A stretch of 64,000 bases of DNA from Azonexus sp. (lineage in GTDB: Bacteria > Pseudomonadota > Gammaproteobacteria > Burkholderiales > Rhodocyclaceae), in contig JAGOAU010000001.1 in assembly GCA_017983755.1 (NCBI GenBank), positions 186,001-250,000 of the forward strand, read 5' to 3'. The notes under the pieces are model-generated. The model did no database searches. It had not been told where the DNA came from and worked only from the letters and a program-made list of their open reading frames with translations. Shown here in pieces: positions 53,090 through 63,106 of this stretch. The position numbers were made by a program, and so were the translations under genes. Positions within the stretch are counted from its first letter, which is position 1. Every line of letters starts with the position of its first letter.

Positions 53090-54982
53090 ATGAATATTTT
53101 CAAGGGTTTGAACGGGTCCGCGTTGCGCGTCTGGGGCTTCACTGTCGTGGTCGCGCTGGCAGTGTCTCTGGTCACGCGCATCGCCTTGCTGGCGTATTCG
53201 GTACTGTTCAACGACCAATCGCTGCGCGACCTGCTCGGGCCGCTGGCGATCGGCACCCTGCGCGACCTGCCGGTCGCGGCGGTCGCCGCCTCGCCGTGGC
53301 TGCTGTTCGAACTGCTGTTCGGCGCCAGATGGCGGGCCCGTCTGCGCTGGCCGCTTTTTGCCATCTATGTCTTCGCGCTGCTCTTCGTCGGCGTCTCGGA
53401 AGCCATCTTCTGGGACGAATTCAGCACCCGTTTCAATTTCATCGCCGTCGACTATCTGGTCTATACCACCGAGGTGATCGGCAACATCCGCGAGTCCTAC
53501 CCGGTGGGCAAGATCGTTGGCGCCCTGCTGCTCCTGACCGTTTTCCTCGTCTGGGCCCTGCGCCGTCCCTTGCGTGCCGCCGCCAGCGATCAACTGACGC
53601 GCCGCAGCCAGCTGGGCTGGGGTCTGAGCCTGATCGCGCTCGCCTGCTTCGCGGCCGGCAGGCTGGCCGCTCCCGAGGTTTTTGCCAATGCCTACGGCAA
53701 CGAGCTGGCCGACAACGGCTGGCGCAGCTTCGTCGCCGCCGCCAGCCAGAACCGGCTTGATTACCGCCATTTCTACGCCACCCGGCCCGACGCCGAGGTA
53801 ATGGCCGACCTTCAACGCCTGTCCGGGCACGGCAACGTCACGGCGAGCCGCCCGCCGGTGCTGAAAGTCGCCCATGCGCCGCAACTCCAGCCGAATGTCG
53901 TGGTGATCATGATGGAAAGCATGTCGGCCGAGTACATGGCGACCTTCGGCAACCGCGAGAACATCACCCCCAACCTCGACCGCCTGGCCGGCGAGGGCCT
54001 GCTGTTCAGCCGCCTGTACGCCACCGGCACCCGCACCGTGCGCGGGCTGGAAGCGCTCTCCGCCGCCCTGCCGCCGCAGCCCGGCATGGCAGTGGTGCGC
54101 TGGCCGAACGTCAGCAATCTCAATACCCTGGGCAGCACGCTGGCCGCCCACGGCTGGACTCCGCATTTCCTGTACGGTGGCTACGGCATGTTCGACAACA
54201 TGAACAGCTATTTCGACGCCCAGGGCTACCAGGTCACCGATCGTACCGGCTTCAGGGAAGGGCTGGTCCAGTTCGAGAACATCTGGGGCGTCGCCGACGA
54301 GCACCTGTTCGACCAGGCACTGCTCAACCTGGACCAGGAAGCGGCCACCGGCAAGCCGTTCTTCTATCACATCATGACGACCTCGAACCACCGGCCGTTC
54401 ACCTACCCCGACGGGCGCATCGACATCCCGTCGCCCGGCCATCGCCAGGGCGGCGTCAAATACGCCGATTTTGCGATCGGCCGTTTCATCGAAATGGCCA
54501 GGACAAAACCCTGGTTCGACAACACCCTCTTCGTCATCGTGGCTGACCACTGCGCGAGCAGCGCCGGCAAGACCAAGATTCCGGTCAACCGCTATCACAT
54601 CCCGGCCATCGTCTATGCACCGAAAATGATCGCACCGCAGCGGGTCGACACACTGGCCAGCCAGATCGACCTCGCCCCCACCCTGCTCGCCATGCTCGGC
54701 CTGGAAGGCGACGACCGCTTCGTCGGCCGCGACATCCTGAATACGCCGCCCGACCAGGGACGCGCCCTGCTGTCGACCTACCAGAACGTCGGCTACCTCA
54801 AGGGCGACCTGTTGACCATCCTCGAGCCGAAGCGCCGGATCGAGACCTTCCGCATCAGCGCCGACGGCCGGGAAGCGCGTCCGGTCGCCACCGACCCGCA
54901 ACTGGCGGATGAAGCGATCGCCTACTTCCAGGGCGCCGCCATGCTGATGGAAAGACACGGCCGGAACGGTTCGCACGGCTGA
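53090..54982 (+). CDS. LtaS-like sulfatase-fold phosphoglycerol transferase, membrane protein
   Basis: The 630-residue protein has about five N-terminal transmembrane helices (to about 205) and a periplasmic alkaline phosphatase/sulfatase-fold domain (about 265-600): VVIMMESMSAEYM with a metal-binding Glu, the probable catalytic Thr316 in GTRTVRGLEAL, SNHRPFTYP, and VADHCASS with Asp/His ligands. Gram-negative members move phosphoglycerol from phosphatidylglycerol to envelope glycans and release diacylglycerol. The two-component genes directly upstream probably regulate it, and dgkA lies 25 bp beyond its end on the other strand. Confidence 0.9.
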   Translation: MNIFKGLNGSALRVWGFTVVVALAVSLVTRIALLAYSVLFNDQSLRDLLGPLAIGTLRDLPVAAVAASPWLLFELLFGARWRARLRWPLFAIYVFALLFVGVSEAIFWDEFSTRFNFIAVDYLVYTTEVIGNIRESYPVGKIVGALLLLTVFLVWALRRPLRAAASDQLTRRSQLGWGLSLIALACFAAGRLAAPEVFANAYGNELADNGWRSFVAAASQNRLDYRHFYATRPDAEVMADLQRLSGHGNVTASRPPVLKVAHAPQLQPNVVVIMMESMSAEYMATFGNRENITPNLDRLAGEGLLFSRLYATGTRTVRGLEALSAALPPQPGMAVVRWPNVSNLNTLGSTLAAHGWTPHFLYGGYGMFDNMNSYFDAQGYQVTDRTGFREGLVQFENIWGVADEHLFDQALLNLDQEAATGKPFFYHIMTTSNHRPFTYPDGRIDIPSPGHRQGGVKYADFAIGRFIEMARTKPWFDNTLFVIVADHCASSAGKTKIPVNRYHIPAIVYAPKMIAPQRVDTLASQIDLAPTLLAMLGLEGDDRFVGRDILNTPPDQGRALLSTYQNVGYLKGDLLTILEPKRRIETFRISADGREARPVATDPQLADEAIAYFQGAAMLMERHGRNGSHG

Positions 54983-55007
54983 TCCGGGCGGCGCACCGGC
55001 CGCCGCG

Positions 55008-55388
55008 CTACGGCGCGACCGGCCACAGCACGCAGGCCCAGATCGCCGCCGCGTTGATCAGGCTCAGTAGCACCGCCGCACTGCCCATGTCCTTGGCGCG
55101 CTTGGCCAGTTCGTGCTTCTCGGGCGAAGCCTTGTCGACCACGGCTTCGAGCCCCGAATTGAGAATCTCGACGATCAGGATCAGGATGATGCTGCCGATC
55201 AGCAAGGCGCGGTCGACGCCGCTGCGGCCGAGATAAAGGGCCAGCGGAATGGTGACGGCGGCCAGCAGGATTTCCTCGCGGAAAGCGGCTTCGTTCTTCC
55301 AGGCCGCGGCGATACCGTCGCGCGAATAGCCCAAGGCATTCCACAGGCGGACCAGACCTTTCTTTCCCTTGAATTCGGCGGCGCTCAC
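55008..55388 (-). CDS. dgkA: Diacylglycerol kinase
   Basis: DgkA phosphorylates diacylglycerol to phosphatidic acid in the inner membrane. With the GTG start at 55388 the protein has 126 residues, the usual length. It shows [25 protein letters not shown], the three helices, and the active region [16 protein letters not shown] followed by [17 protein letters not shown]. The GTG overlaps the uvrA stop as GTGA, so translation is coupled to uvrA. It probably recycles diacylglycerol released by the neighbouring phosphoglycerol transferase. Confidence 0.95.
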   Translation of the reverse strand: MSAAEFKGKKGLVRLWNALGYSRDGIAAAWKNEAAFREEILLAAVTIPLALYLGRSGVDRALLIGSIILILIVEILNSGLEAVVDKASPEKHELAKRAKDMGSAAVLLSLINAAAIWACVLWPVAP

Positions 55389-58210
55389 GCCCGTTTCTCC
55401 AGCAATGGCTTGAGGAAACGTCCGGTGTGGCTGGCCTTGCATTTCACCACCTCCTCCGGCGTCCCGGCGACCAGGATGCGGCCGCCGCCGTCGCCGCCTT
55501 CCGGCCCGAGGTCGACGACCCAGTCGGCCGTCTTGATGACGTCGAGGTTGTGTTCGATGACGACGATGGTGTTGCCGTGATCGGCCAGCCGATGCAGGAC
55601 AGCGAGCAGCATCTCGATGTCGGCGAAATGCAGTCCGGTGGTCGGTTCGTCGAGGATGTACAGAGTGCGGCCGGTATCGCGCTTGGACAGTTCGAGCGCC
55701 AACTTGACGCGCTGCGCCTCGCCGCCGGACAGCGTCGTCGCGCTCTGGCCGAGGGTGATGTAGCTCAGGCCGACGTCGACCAGCGTCTGCAGCTTCCTCG
55801 CCACCACCGGCACGGCATCGAAAAACTCGCGCGCCTGTTCGACGGTCATCTGCAGGATGTCATAGATGTTCCGGCCCTTGTAGTTCACTTCCAGCGTCTC
55901 GCGGTTGTAGCGCTTGCCGTGGCAGACGTCGCAGGGCACGTAGATGTCGGGCAGGAAGTGCATCTCGACCTTGATCATGCCATCGCCCTGGCAGGCCTCG
56001 CAGCGGCCACCCTTGACGTTGAAGCTGAAGCGCCCCGGCCCGTAGCCGCGCGCCCGCGATTCCGGCACCTGGGCGAACAGCTCACGGATCGGCGTCAGCA
56101 GGCCGGTGTAGGTCGCCGGGTTGGAGCGCGGCGTGCGGCCGATCGGCGACTGGTCGACGTTGATCACCTTGTCGAACAGATCGAGGCCGACGATTTCCCG
56201 GTACGGCGCCGGCTCGCTGGTCGAGCCGTAGAGGTGGCGGGCGGCGGCGGCGTACAGCGTGTCGTTGATCAGCGTCGACTTGCCGGAACCGGAAACGCCG
56301 GTAATGCAGGTGAACAGCCCGACCGGCAGTTCGAGCGTGACGTCCTTCAGGTTGTTGCCGCAGGCGTCGACCACCCTGAGCTGCTTTTCCGCCTGTTGCG
56401 GTCGACGCCTCCCGGGGGCCGAAATTGCCTTGTGCCCGGACAGGTAGGCGCCGGTCAGCGACGCCGGGTTGGCGGCGACCTGGGCCGGCGTGCCCTCGGC
56501 GACGATGGCGCCGCCGTGCACCCCGGCGCCGGGGCCGATGTCGACCACGTAATCGGCGGTGCGGATGGCGTCCTCGTCGTGCTCGACGACCAGCACCGTG
56601 TTGCCCATGTCGCGCAGGTTGCGCAGCGTCTGCAGCAGGCGGTCGTTGTCGCGCTGGTGGAGGCCGATCGACGGCTCGTCGAGCACGTACATGACACCGG
56701 TCAGGCCCGAGCCGATCTGCGACGCCAGCCGGATGCGCTGCGCCTCGCCGCCCGAGAGCGTCTCCGCGCTGCGTTCCAGGCACAGGTAATCGAGGCCGAC
56801 ATTGATCAGGAAGCTCAGGCGGGCGGTAATCTCCTTGAGGATCTTCTCTGCCACCTGCGCCTTGGCGCCGGCCAGCGTCAGGCAGTTGAAGTAATTGCGC
56901 GCCTCGCCGAGCGGCAGGCGGCTGATTTCATGCAGCGTTTTTTCCCCAACCCGGACATGCCGCGCCTCGGTACGCAGCCGGGTGCCGTTGCAGGCCGGGC
57001 AAGCCGAATTGCTGATGTATTTCGCCAGTTCCTCGCGCACCGCGTTGGAATCGCTGCCGCGGTAGCGCCCCTCGAGATTGGGGATGATGCCTTCGAAGGT
57101 GTGGCTGCGGTCGAAGCGCGTGCCCTTCTCGTTCAGGTAGCGGAAATTGATCTCGGTGCGCCCCGAACCGTAGAGCACCAGTTGGCGGACGTCCTCCGGC
57201 AGCGCGTCGAACGGGGCATCGACCGCGAAACCGTAATGCGCGGCCAGCGATTCGATGATCTGGAAATAGAACTGGTTCTTCCGGTCCCAGCCGCGGATCG
57301 CCCCGCCCGCCAGCGACAGCCCCGGGTTGGTGACAACGCGCTTGGGGTCGAAGAACTGGATGACGCCCAGCCCGTCGCACTTCGGGCAGGCACCCATCGG
57401 GTTGTTGAAGGAGAACAGGCGCGGCTCCAGTTCCTGCAGCGCGAAGGAGCAGACCGGGCAGGCGAACTTGGCGGAAAACAGGTGCTCCCTGTCGCCATCC
57501 ATCTCCAGTGCGATGGCCCGGCCATCGGCGTGGCGCAGCGCCGTCTCGAACGACTCGGCGAGGCGCTGGCGCATGTCCTCGCGCACTTTCAGGCGGTCGA
57601 CGACGACATCGACGTTGTGCTTCTGCGACTTGGTCAGCTTCGGGACGGCGTCGATTTCATAGACGGTACCATCGACCCGCACGCGGGCAAAACCCTGGGC
57701 GCGCAATTCGGCGAACAGGTCCATCTGCTCGCCCTTGCGGTTGGCGACCACCGGCGCCAGGATCATCAGCTTCGTCTCGGCCGGCAACGCCAGCACCGCA
57801 TCGACCATCTGCGACACGGTCTGCGCCTCCAGCGGCTGGCCGTGCTCCGGGCAATACGGCGTGCCGGCACGGGCGAACAAGAGGCGCAGGTAGTCGTGGA
57901 TTTCGGTGACCGTGCCGACGGTCGACCGCGGGTTGTGCGAGGTCGCCTTCTGCTCGATGGAAATGGCCGGGCTCAGGCCTTCGATCAGGTCGACATCGGG
58001 CTTTTCCATCAACTGCAGGAACTGCCGGGCATAGGCCGACAGCGACTCGACATAGCGCCGCTGGCCCTCGGCATAGAGCGTGTCGAAGGCGAGCGACGAC
58101 TTGCCCGAGCCGGAGAGACCGGTGATGACGATCAGCCGGTCGCGCGGCAGGTCGAGGTTGATGTTCTTGAGGTTGTGCGTGCGCGCGCCGCGTATGCGGA
58201 TGGTTTCCAT
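55385..58210 (-). CDS. uvrA: Excinuclease ABC subunit A
   Basis: UvrA recognises DNA lesions with UvrB in nucleotide excision repair. The 941-residue protein has two ABC ATPase modules (Walker [11 protein letters not shown] with Lys37, and [13 protein letters not shown]), both ABC signatures with LSGGEAQR, and zinc sites ([28 protein letters not shown]). The family start [17 protein letters not shown] fixes the ATG at 58210; an upstream extension is not conserved. Confidence 0.97.
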   Translation of the reverse strand: METIRIRGARTHNLKNINLDLPRDRLIVITGLSGSGKSSLAFDTLYAEGQRRYVESLSAYARQFLQLMEKPDVDLIEGLSPAISIEQKATSHNPRSTVGTVTEIHDYLRLLFARAGTPYCPEHGQPLEAQTVSQMVDAVLALPAETKLMILAPVVANRKGEQMDLFAELRAQGFARVRVDGTVYEIDAVPKLTKSQKHNVDVVVDRLKVREDMRQRLAESFETALRHADGRAIALEMDGDREHLFSAKFACPVCSFALQELEPRLFSFNNPMGACPKCDGLGVIQFFDPKRVVTNPGLSLAGGAIRGWDRKNQFYFQIIESLAAHYGFAVDAPFDALPEDVRQLVLYGSGRTEINFRYLNEKGTRFDRSHTFEGIIPNLEGRYRGSDSNAVREELAKYISNSACPACNGTRLRTEARHVRVGEKTLHEISRLPLGEARNYFNCLTLAGAKAQVAEKILKEITARLSFLINVGLDYLCLERSAETLSGGEAQRIRLASQIGSGLTGVMYVLDEPSIGLHQRDNDRLLQTLRNLRDMGNTVLVVEHDEDAIRTADYVVDIGPGAGVHGGAIVAEGTPAQVAANPASLTGAYLSGHKAISAPGRRRPQQAEKQLRVVDACGNNLKDVTLELPVGLFTCITGVSGSGKSTLINDTLYAAAARHLYGSTSEPAPYREIVGLDLFDKVINVDQSPIGRTPRSNPATYTGLLTPIRELFAQVPESRARGYGPGRFSFNVKGGRCEACQGDGMIKVEMHFLPDIYVPCDVCHGKRYNRETLEVNYKGRNIYDILQMTVEQAREFFDAVPVVARKLQTLVDVGLSYITLGQSATTLSGGEAQRVKLALELSKRDTGRTLYILDEPTTGLHFADIEMLLAVLHRLADHGNTIVVIEHNLDVIKTADWVVDLGPEGGDGGGRILVAGTPEEVVKCKASHTGRFLKPLLEKRA

Positions 58211-58343
58211 GATGCCGGTCGGTATGAACTGGTGCAGCCGGTAACTATACGCAAGTTCTTCCCGTGTTCCAGCAAAGAAGCGCCGCCGGCGTTGCATTCC
58301 GCAGGCCCGAAGTTCATGCTATCCGGAGAGGAGGGATTCGAAC

Positions 58344-59756
58344 ATGCGTCTGGGCTTTCTCGGTGCCGCCGGCGAGGTGACCGGTTCCTGCACGCTGGTG
58401 GAAACGGGAAACACCCGCTTCCTGGTCGACTGCGGCATGTTCCAGGGCGGACCGGAGGCGCGCACGAAGAACCTGCGGGCCCTGAACTTCGGCTTCGACG
58501 TGCGCGAGATCGACTTCGTCCTGCTCACCCACGCCCACATCGACCATTCCGGCCTGCTGCCGCGTCTGACCGTGCTCGGCTACCGCGGCCCCATCTACGC
58601 GACGCCGGCCACCATCGACCTGCTCGCCGTACTGCTGCCGGACAGCGCGCACATCCAGGAAAAGGAAGGCGAGTGGCAACTGCGCCACCGCCATCGGCGC
58701 GGCAAGGGCGAACGCGGCGTTCCCGCCCCCTTGTACACCGTGGCGCAAGCGCAGGCGGCCCTTAAGCAACTGCAGCCGGTGGCCTACGGCGAAATTCTTG
58801 AGGCCGCGGAAAACGTGCGGGTGCGCTTTCACGATGCCGGCCACATCCTCGGTTCGGCATGGCTGGAGGTGACGGTCAATGGTGAGGGGCGGCCGCGCAA
58901 GCTGGTGTTCTCGGGCGACCTCGGGATGCCCGAGCGACCGGTGCTACGCAATCCGGAAAAGGTCGTGGCCGAGGCCGACCTGCTGCTGATCGAATCGACC
59001 TACGGCGACCGCCGGCATCGCTCGCTGCCGGAGACCGAGGACGAAATCGTCGCCGCCTTCGCGCGTACCCGTGCCGCCCACGGCAACCTGATCATTCCCT
59101 CCTTCGCCGTCGGCCGCACCCAGGAAATCATTTACCTGCTGGCCGACCTGGTGCGCCGCCAGCGGCTCTCGCCGCTCAAGGTCTATGTCGATTCACCGAT
59201 GGCCAACGCCGCAACACAGATCACGCTGGCGCATCCGGAACTGCTCGATGCCGAGACCCGCGAACTGATTGCCTGGCAGCAAGCGCATCCGGAAAAAATG
59301 AAGCTCGAGTTCGTCGCCGACGTCGAGGCCTCCAAGGCGCTGAACGAAATCCGCAGCGGCGCGGTGATCCTCTCCGCCAGCGGCATGTGCGAGGCCGGGC
59401 GGATCAAGTACCACCTGCGCGAAAATCTGCCGCGCAGCGAGTGCAGCATCCTGATCGCCGGCTTCCAGGCGGCCGGCACGCTGGGCCGGCGGCTGGTCGA
59501 CGGCGCCCGGCTGGTCCGCATCTTTGGCGACCCGGTGCCGGTTCGCGCACGCATCTACACGGTCGGCGGCCTGTCGGCGCATGCCGACCAAACGGCGCTA
59601 CTCGACTGGCTGCGCGGCTTCCACAAGCCACCCGGGCACACCTTCGTCGTGCATGGCGAAGCCGGCGCCGCGGGCAATTTCGCGACCGCAATCCAGGAAC
59701 AACTGGGCTGGCCGGCAGTGCATCTGCCGCGGCTTGGCGAGTCCGTCGAAATCTAG
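58344..59756 (+). CDS. Metallo-beta-lactamase fold nuclease, beta-CASP family
   Basis: The 470-residue protein has the metal site THAHIDHSG (His63, His65, Asp67, His68), DAGHILGSAWLEV, FSGDLG, the beta-CASP region (about 180-380; SFAVGRTQEIIYLL, SASGMCEAGRIKYHL) and the C-terminal RMM-like segment YTVGGLSAHADQTALLDWL. Members are mostly RNA endo- or exonucleases related to CPSF-73. A strong ribosome-binding site, GGAGAGGAGGGA, precedes the ATG at 58344. The sirtuin gene follows 9 bp later. Confidence 0.93.
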   Translation: MRLGFLGAAGEVTGSCTLVETGNTRFLVDCGMFQGGPEARTKNLRALNFGFDVREIDFVLLTHAHIDHSGLLPRLTVLGYRGPIYATPATIDLLAVLLPDSAHIQEKEGEWQLRHRHRRGKGERGVPAPLYTVAQAQAALKQLQPVAYGEILEAAENVRVRFHDAGHILGSAWLEVTVNGEGRPRKLVFSGDLGMPERPVLRNPEKVVAEADLLLIESTYGDRRHRSLPETEDEIVAAFARTRAAHGNLIIPSFAVGRTQEIIYLLADLVRRQRLSPLKVYVDSPMANAATQITLAHPELLDAETRELIAWQQAHPEKMKLEFVADVEASKALNEIRSGAVILSASGMCEAGRIKYHLRENLPRSECSILIAGFQAAGTLGRRLVDGARLVRIFGDPVPVRARIYTVGGLSAHADQTALLDWLRGFHKPPGHTFVVHGEAGAAGNFATAIQEQLGWPAVHLPRLGESVEI

Positions 59757-59765
59757 CAGACGACT

Positions 59766-60533
59766 GTGGACATACCTACCGCCATCGAACGCATCGCCCG
59801 GCGTCTCGCCCGCTCCCGCCGGGTGCTGTTCATCACCGGCGCCGGGATCTCCGCCGATTCCGGCCTACCTACCTATCGCGGGGTTGGCGGGCTCTACAAC
59901 GACGAAGCGACCGAGGACGGGTTGCCGATCGAAACGGCACTTTCAGGCGCGCTGTTTTCAATCCGGCCGGACGTCACCTGGAAATACCTGGCCCAGATCG
60001 CCCACAATTGCCGCGGGGCACAGCCCAACCCGGCGCACCTGGCGATCGCCAGCCTGGAACGCCGGATCCCCGATACAGTCGTCTTCACCCAGAACGTCGA
60101 CGGACTGCACCGCAAGGCCGGAAGCTCCAATCTCATTGAAATCCACGGCAACCTGCAGACGCTGTTTTGTCCGCAGTGCGGCTTTCAGGAAACGGTCGAA
60201 GACCTCGATGGCCGCGACCTGCCACCGCGCTGCCCGAAATGCGGCGCCGTCCTGCGCCCAAACGTCGTGCTGTTCGGCGAAGCCCTGCCCGAAGCGGAGA
60301 TGGCACGCTTCATCGAAGCTCTGGAAAAAGGCGTGGACATGGTTTTCACCATCGGCACCTCGGGGGTGTTTCCCTATATCTCGGAGCCGGTCGCCTGGGC
60401 AGCCCAGTTTGGCATTCCGACCATCGAAATCAATCCCGAGCGCACCCGGCTGACCCCGCTCGTCGCATATCACCTGCCGCTGCGCGCTGCCGAAGCCATG
60501 ACCGCGATCATGACCCGGCTTGCGGACGGCTGA
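59766..60533 (+). CDS. NAD-dependent protein deacylase, sirtuin (Sir2/CobB-like)
   Basis: The 255-residue enzyme removes acyl groups from lysine using NAD. It has the NAD-binding GAGISADSGLPTYRG, TQNVDGLHRKAG, catalytic His in EIHGNL, four zinc cysteines (CPQCGF, CPKCGA), NVVLFGEALP and GTSGVFPYI. The CobB-type Tyr/Arg pair for desuccinylation is not obvious, so deacetylation is the default. It starts with GTG at 59766 and lies 9 bp after the beta-CASP nuclease gene, suggesting cotranscription. Confidence 0.95.
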   Translation: MDIPTAIERIARRLARSRRVLFITGAGISADSGLPTYRGVGGLYNDEATEDGLPIETALSGALFSIRPDVTWKYLAQIAHNCRGAQPNPAHLAIASLERRIPDTVVFTQNVDGLHRKAGSSNLIEIHGNLQTLFCPQCGFQETVEDLDGRDLPPRCPKCGAVLRPNVVLFGEALPEAEMARFIEALEKGVDMVFTIGTSGVFPYISEPVAWAAQFGIPTIEINPERTRLTPLVAYHLPLRAAEAMTAIMTRLADG

Positions 60534-60591
60534 TATACCGAACCGCCGCACCTGCGACAACCGCTGGTCTCAATTAATGACGAGAAGGCGG

Positions 60592-61983
60592 TCACGGCAA
60601 TACAAAGCTGCTTTTTTCCTGCACACGGATTGCCGGATCGTGCTTTGCGACAATCTCGAAATGAATCGGCTGAATTCCCGACTGTTCGCTGTCGCCCGGC
60701 GCCGAGACCGTAATCGATACCGGGTGAATGCTGCCCGGCTCGGCCGAAAACTCATCGACGCCGACGATTTCCAGCCCTGGCAAGCCGTTGACCGCAACCT
60801 TGAACTTCCGGGAAACGTCATCGAGATTCATCAACTTCAAGGTGTAAGCGTTTTCGATGCGCCCCTCCGAGGTTTCGCGGAGTAGCGCCCCCCTGTCGCG
60901 CAGAACATCAACCAGCAACGGGGAGCGCTGGCTGACGGTCCACACGCCAAGGCCCGAAACTGTCAGCAGCAGGCTGGCATAGAGCGCAACCCGCGGTCGG
61001 CTGCGCAGACCTTTGGGCCTGGGTTGCCCTGCCAGTTCCCGTTCGGAAGCAAAGCGGATGAGGCCAACCGGGGCGCCGATCTTGTCCATGACCTGATCGC
61101 AGGCGTCGATACACAATCCGCAATTGATACACTGATATTGGAGTCCATCGCGAATGTCAATGCCGGTTGGACAGACCTGCACGCAGATGCCGCAATCGAT
61201 GCAGTCGCCGGTAGCGCCTGCCTGGTGTTTGACATTGCGCGGCTCGCCGCGCTGACGGTCGTAGCTGACGTTGGCAGTCGTCGGGTCAAACATCACCCCC
61301 TGAAAACGCGAGTACGGACACATGTGCTGACATACTGCCTCGCGCGCCAGGCCCGCCTGCACATAGCAAAAAACAGCGTAGAAAATCAGCCAGAAAGCTT
61401 CCCAGGGACCCGTCTCCAGCACGAAGATCGTCGGCAGCAATTCGCGAATGGGGGTGAAATAGCCAACGAAGGTGATTGCCGTCCATGCCGCGACAAGGAT
61501 CCAGAGACCGTGCTTGGTCGCCTTGAGCAGCAGCTTCCGACCGCTCATCGGCCCCTGATCGAGTTTCAGGCGGGCCAGATGGTCGCCTTCCACCCTCGCT
61601 TCGATCCAGGTGAATATCATCGTATAAACCGTCTGCGGGCAGGCGAAACCGCAGAACAGTCGGCCAGCCAGCGCAGTCACAAGAAACAGGGCGGTCGCCG
61701 CCGATATCAGCGCAAAGGCAAGCAACAAGGCATCCTGCGGCCAGAGCACCAAGCCAAACAGGTAAAGCTTTTCGTGGGCGATATCGAACAGGATGGCCTG
61801 GCGGATCGCACCATTGCTCTCCCAGTTCAGCCAGACAGCGCCGTAAAAGATGATCTGGGTAAACCAGACCATCGCCCAGCGCAGGGTGTTGAACCTGCCC
61901 TCGATAGCCTTGGCGTGAATTTTCCCCTTCTTGCGGTACAACTCCAGCTTCGCTTCTCGAACCTTGCTGACGGGCTTGCTCAC
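60592..61983 (-). CDS. ccoG: Cytochrome c oxidase accessory protein CcoG
   Basis: CcoG (RdxA/FixG) is a membrane Fe-S protein that helps supply copper to cbb3 oxidase, probably by Cu(II) reduction. The 463-residue protein has about five transmembrane helices, the CGFACPQTVYTMIFTWIE and CQHMCPYSRFQG motifs, two 4Fe-4S sites (CIDCGICVQVCP and CINCGLCIDAC), and a C-terminal immunoglobulin-like domain in the periplasm. cbb3 oxidase genes are not in this window. norE/norF-type genes diverge from it. Confidence 0.95.
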   Translation of the reverse strand: MSKPVSKVREAKLELYRKKGKIHAKAIEGRFNTLRWAMVWFTQIIFYGAVWLNWESNGAIRQAILFDIAHEKLYLFGLVLWPQDALLLAFALISAATALFLVTALAGRLFCGFACPQTVYTMIFTWIEARVEGDHLARLKLDQGPMSGRKLLLKATKHGLWILVAAWTAITFVGYFTPIRELLPTIFVLETGPWEAFWLIFYAVFCYVQAGLAREAVCQHMCPYSRFQGVMFDPTTANVSYDRQRGEPRNVKHQAGATGDCIDCGICVQVCPTGIDIRDGLQYQCINCGLCIDACDQVMDKIGAPVGLIRFASERELAGQPRPKGLRSRPRVALYASLLLTVSGLGVWTVSQRSPLLVDVLRDRGALLRETSEGRIENAYTLKLMNLDDVSRKFKVAVNGLPGLEIVGVDEFSAEPGSIHPVSITVSAPGDSEQSGIQPIHFEIVAKHDPAIRVQEKSSFVLP

Positions 61984-62182
61984 AACGGCACTCCTGATCT
62001 TTGGATGGTCGCCAGTAGATCATCGGAAGCAAAACAGCAACAGTTTCAGATTACCAAGTATTCGATAGGCACAGATTCGCAAATCGTCGGCCAACTGTGC
62101 AGGTCGAAAAACTGTATGCCTGTCCCTGTGATTTTTTTCTGGTGCTGAAAAAATGGCGGCATCCAGTCAGGAGTCTGCAAAC

Positions 62183-62794
62183 ATGACGGCCATCACCATT
62201 CCGCTCCCCGAAACGCAGCAAGAATCCTCAGAATCAAGCCAAGGGCACATTCCAGGGAACAAGGGCATCTGGGTTGGCATTTGCTGCGAGTTCGTCGAAT
62301 TTCTCGTGCTGTTTGTCGTCTATTTCGTCGCCCGCGCCCATTTCCCGGAGTCGTTCGAACAGGGTGCGGAACGTCTGTCCCGGCTTTCAGGCACGCTCAT
62401 CACGCTGCTGATGGTGACCAGCAGCTTCTTCATTGCCTGCTCGGTGGCGACGATACGTGCCGGCCAGCGCCGCCGTTCGTTGTATTGGCTGATCGCCGGA
62501 CTGGTCGTTGCACTCGGATATCCGATCGCCAAATATTTTGAAATCCAGTGGAATCTGGCTCATGGAATCAATGGCGAATCCGGCATCTTCTTCACCGTTT
62601 ATTACTACCTGACCTTCAACCATCTGGTGCACGCCGTCTGGGGCATTCTCGGCATCTTCTGGGTATTGGCCCGACATCTGGCTGGCGGCTACTCACCCGA
62701 GGACTACGGTGGCCTTGAAGCATTGGCCAGTTACTGGCACGCCACCGACATCATCTGGCTGATCATCTTCCCCTTCTTCTACGTATTGGTCTGA
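62183..62794 (+). CDS. norE: Cytochrome c oxidase subunit III-like protein, NorE type
   Basis: The 203-residue membrane protein has five hydrophobic helices and the subunit III pattern: GIWVGICCEFVEFLVLFVVYF, TSSFFIACSVATIRAG, TFNHLVHAVWGI and ASYWHATDIIWLIIFPFFY. The single five-helix form matches NorE, an accessory protein for nitric oxide reductase. The ATG at 62183 follows AGGAG at a good distance; one ten codons upstream is possible. A norF-like gene starts 3 bp after it. Catalytic norC and norB genes are absent from the window. Confidence 0.85.
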   Translation: MTAITIPLPETQQESSESSQGHIPGNKGIWVGICCEFVEFLVLFVVYFVARAHFPESFEQGAERLSRLSGTLITLLMVTSSFFIACSVATIRAGQRRRSLYWLIAGLVVALGYPIAKYFEIQWNLAHGINGESGIFFTVYYYLTFNHLVHAVWGILGIFWVLARHLAGGYSPEDYGGLEALASYWHATDIIWLIIFPFFYVLV

Positions 62795-62797
62795 ACC

Positions 62798-63106
62798 ATG
62801 GAGAACACGACACAACAACCGGGCGCCGCGCTTTTTCCGCTGGCCATGGCATGGCTCGTACTGGTCGCACTGACCTTGTTCAGCCTCATGCTCGGCAAAT
62901 GGTTTCATGGCGCAGCATGGCTGCAAGTTCTGGTCGCAGCCATCATCTGGATCAAGGGACACCTCATCGCCAGACGGTTTATCGAATCTGAACAGGCACA
63001 TCCATTCATCCGGAACGTATTGCGGGGCTTCATCGCCTTCGCGCCGATTGCGCTTGTCCTGACGGCGTTTTACGGCCATCAGTTTGCCCGCTGGGCGACG
63101 CTATGA
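62798..63106 (+). CDS. norF: Small membrane protein, NorF/COX IV type
   Basis: The 102-residue protein has three helices (about 13-31, 38-58, 75-95) and the pattern WLVLVALTLFSLMLG and WIKGHLIARRFIESE, as found in bacterial cytochrome c oxidase subunit IV and NorF proteins. It follows norE by 3 bp. Its end overlaps the convergent aminotransferase gene by 6 bp. Confidence 0.82.
   Translation: MENTTQQPGAALFPLAMAWLVLVALTLFSLMLGKWFHGAAWLQVLVAAIIWIKGHLIARRFIESEQAHPFIRNVLRGFIAFAPIALVLTAFYGHQFARWATL

Noticed and set aside
55427-58765. An 1112-codon open frame antisense to uvrA
   Set aside because: UvrA motifs on the other strand are complete. The antisense product is low-complexity, rich in Ala, Arg, Gln and Val.
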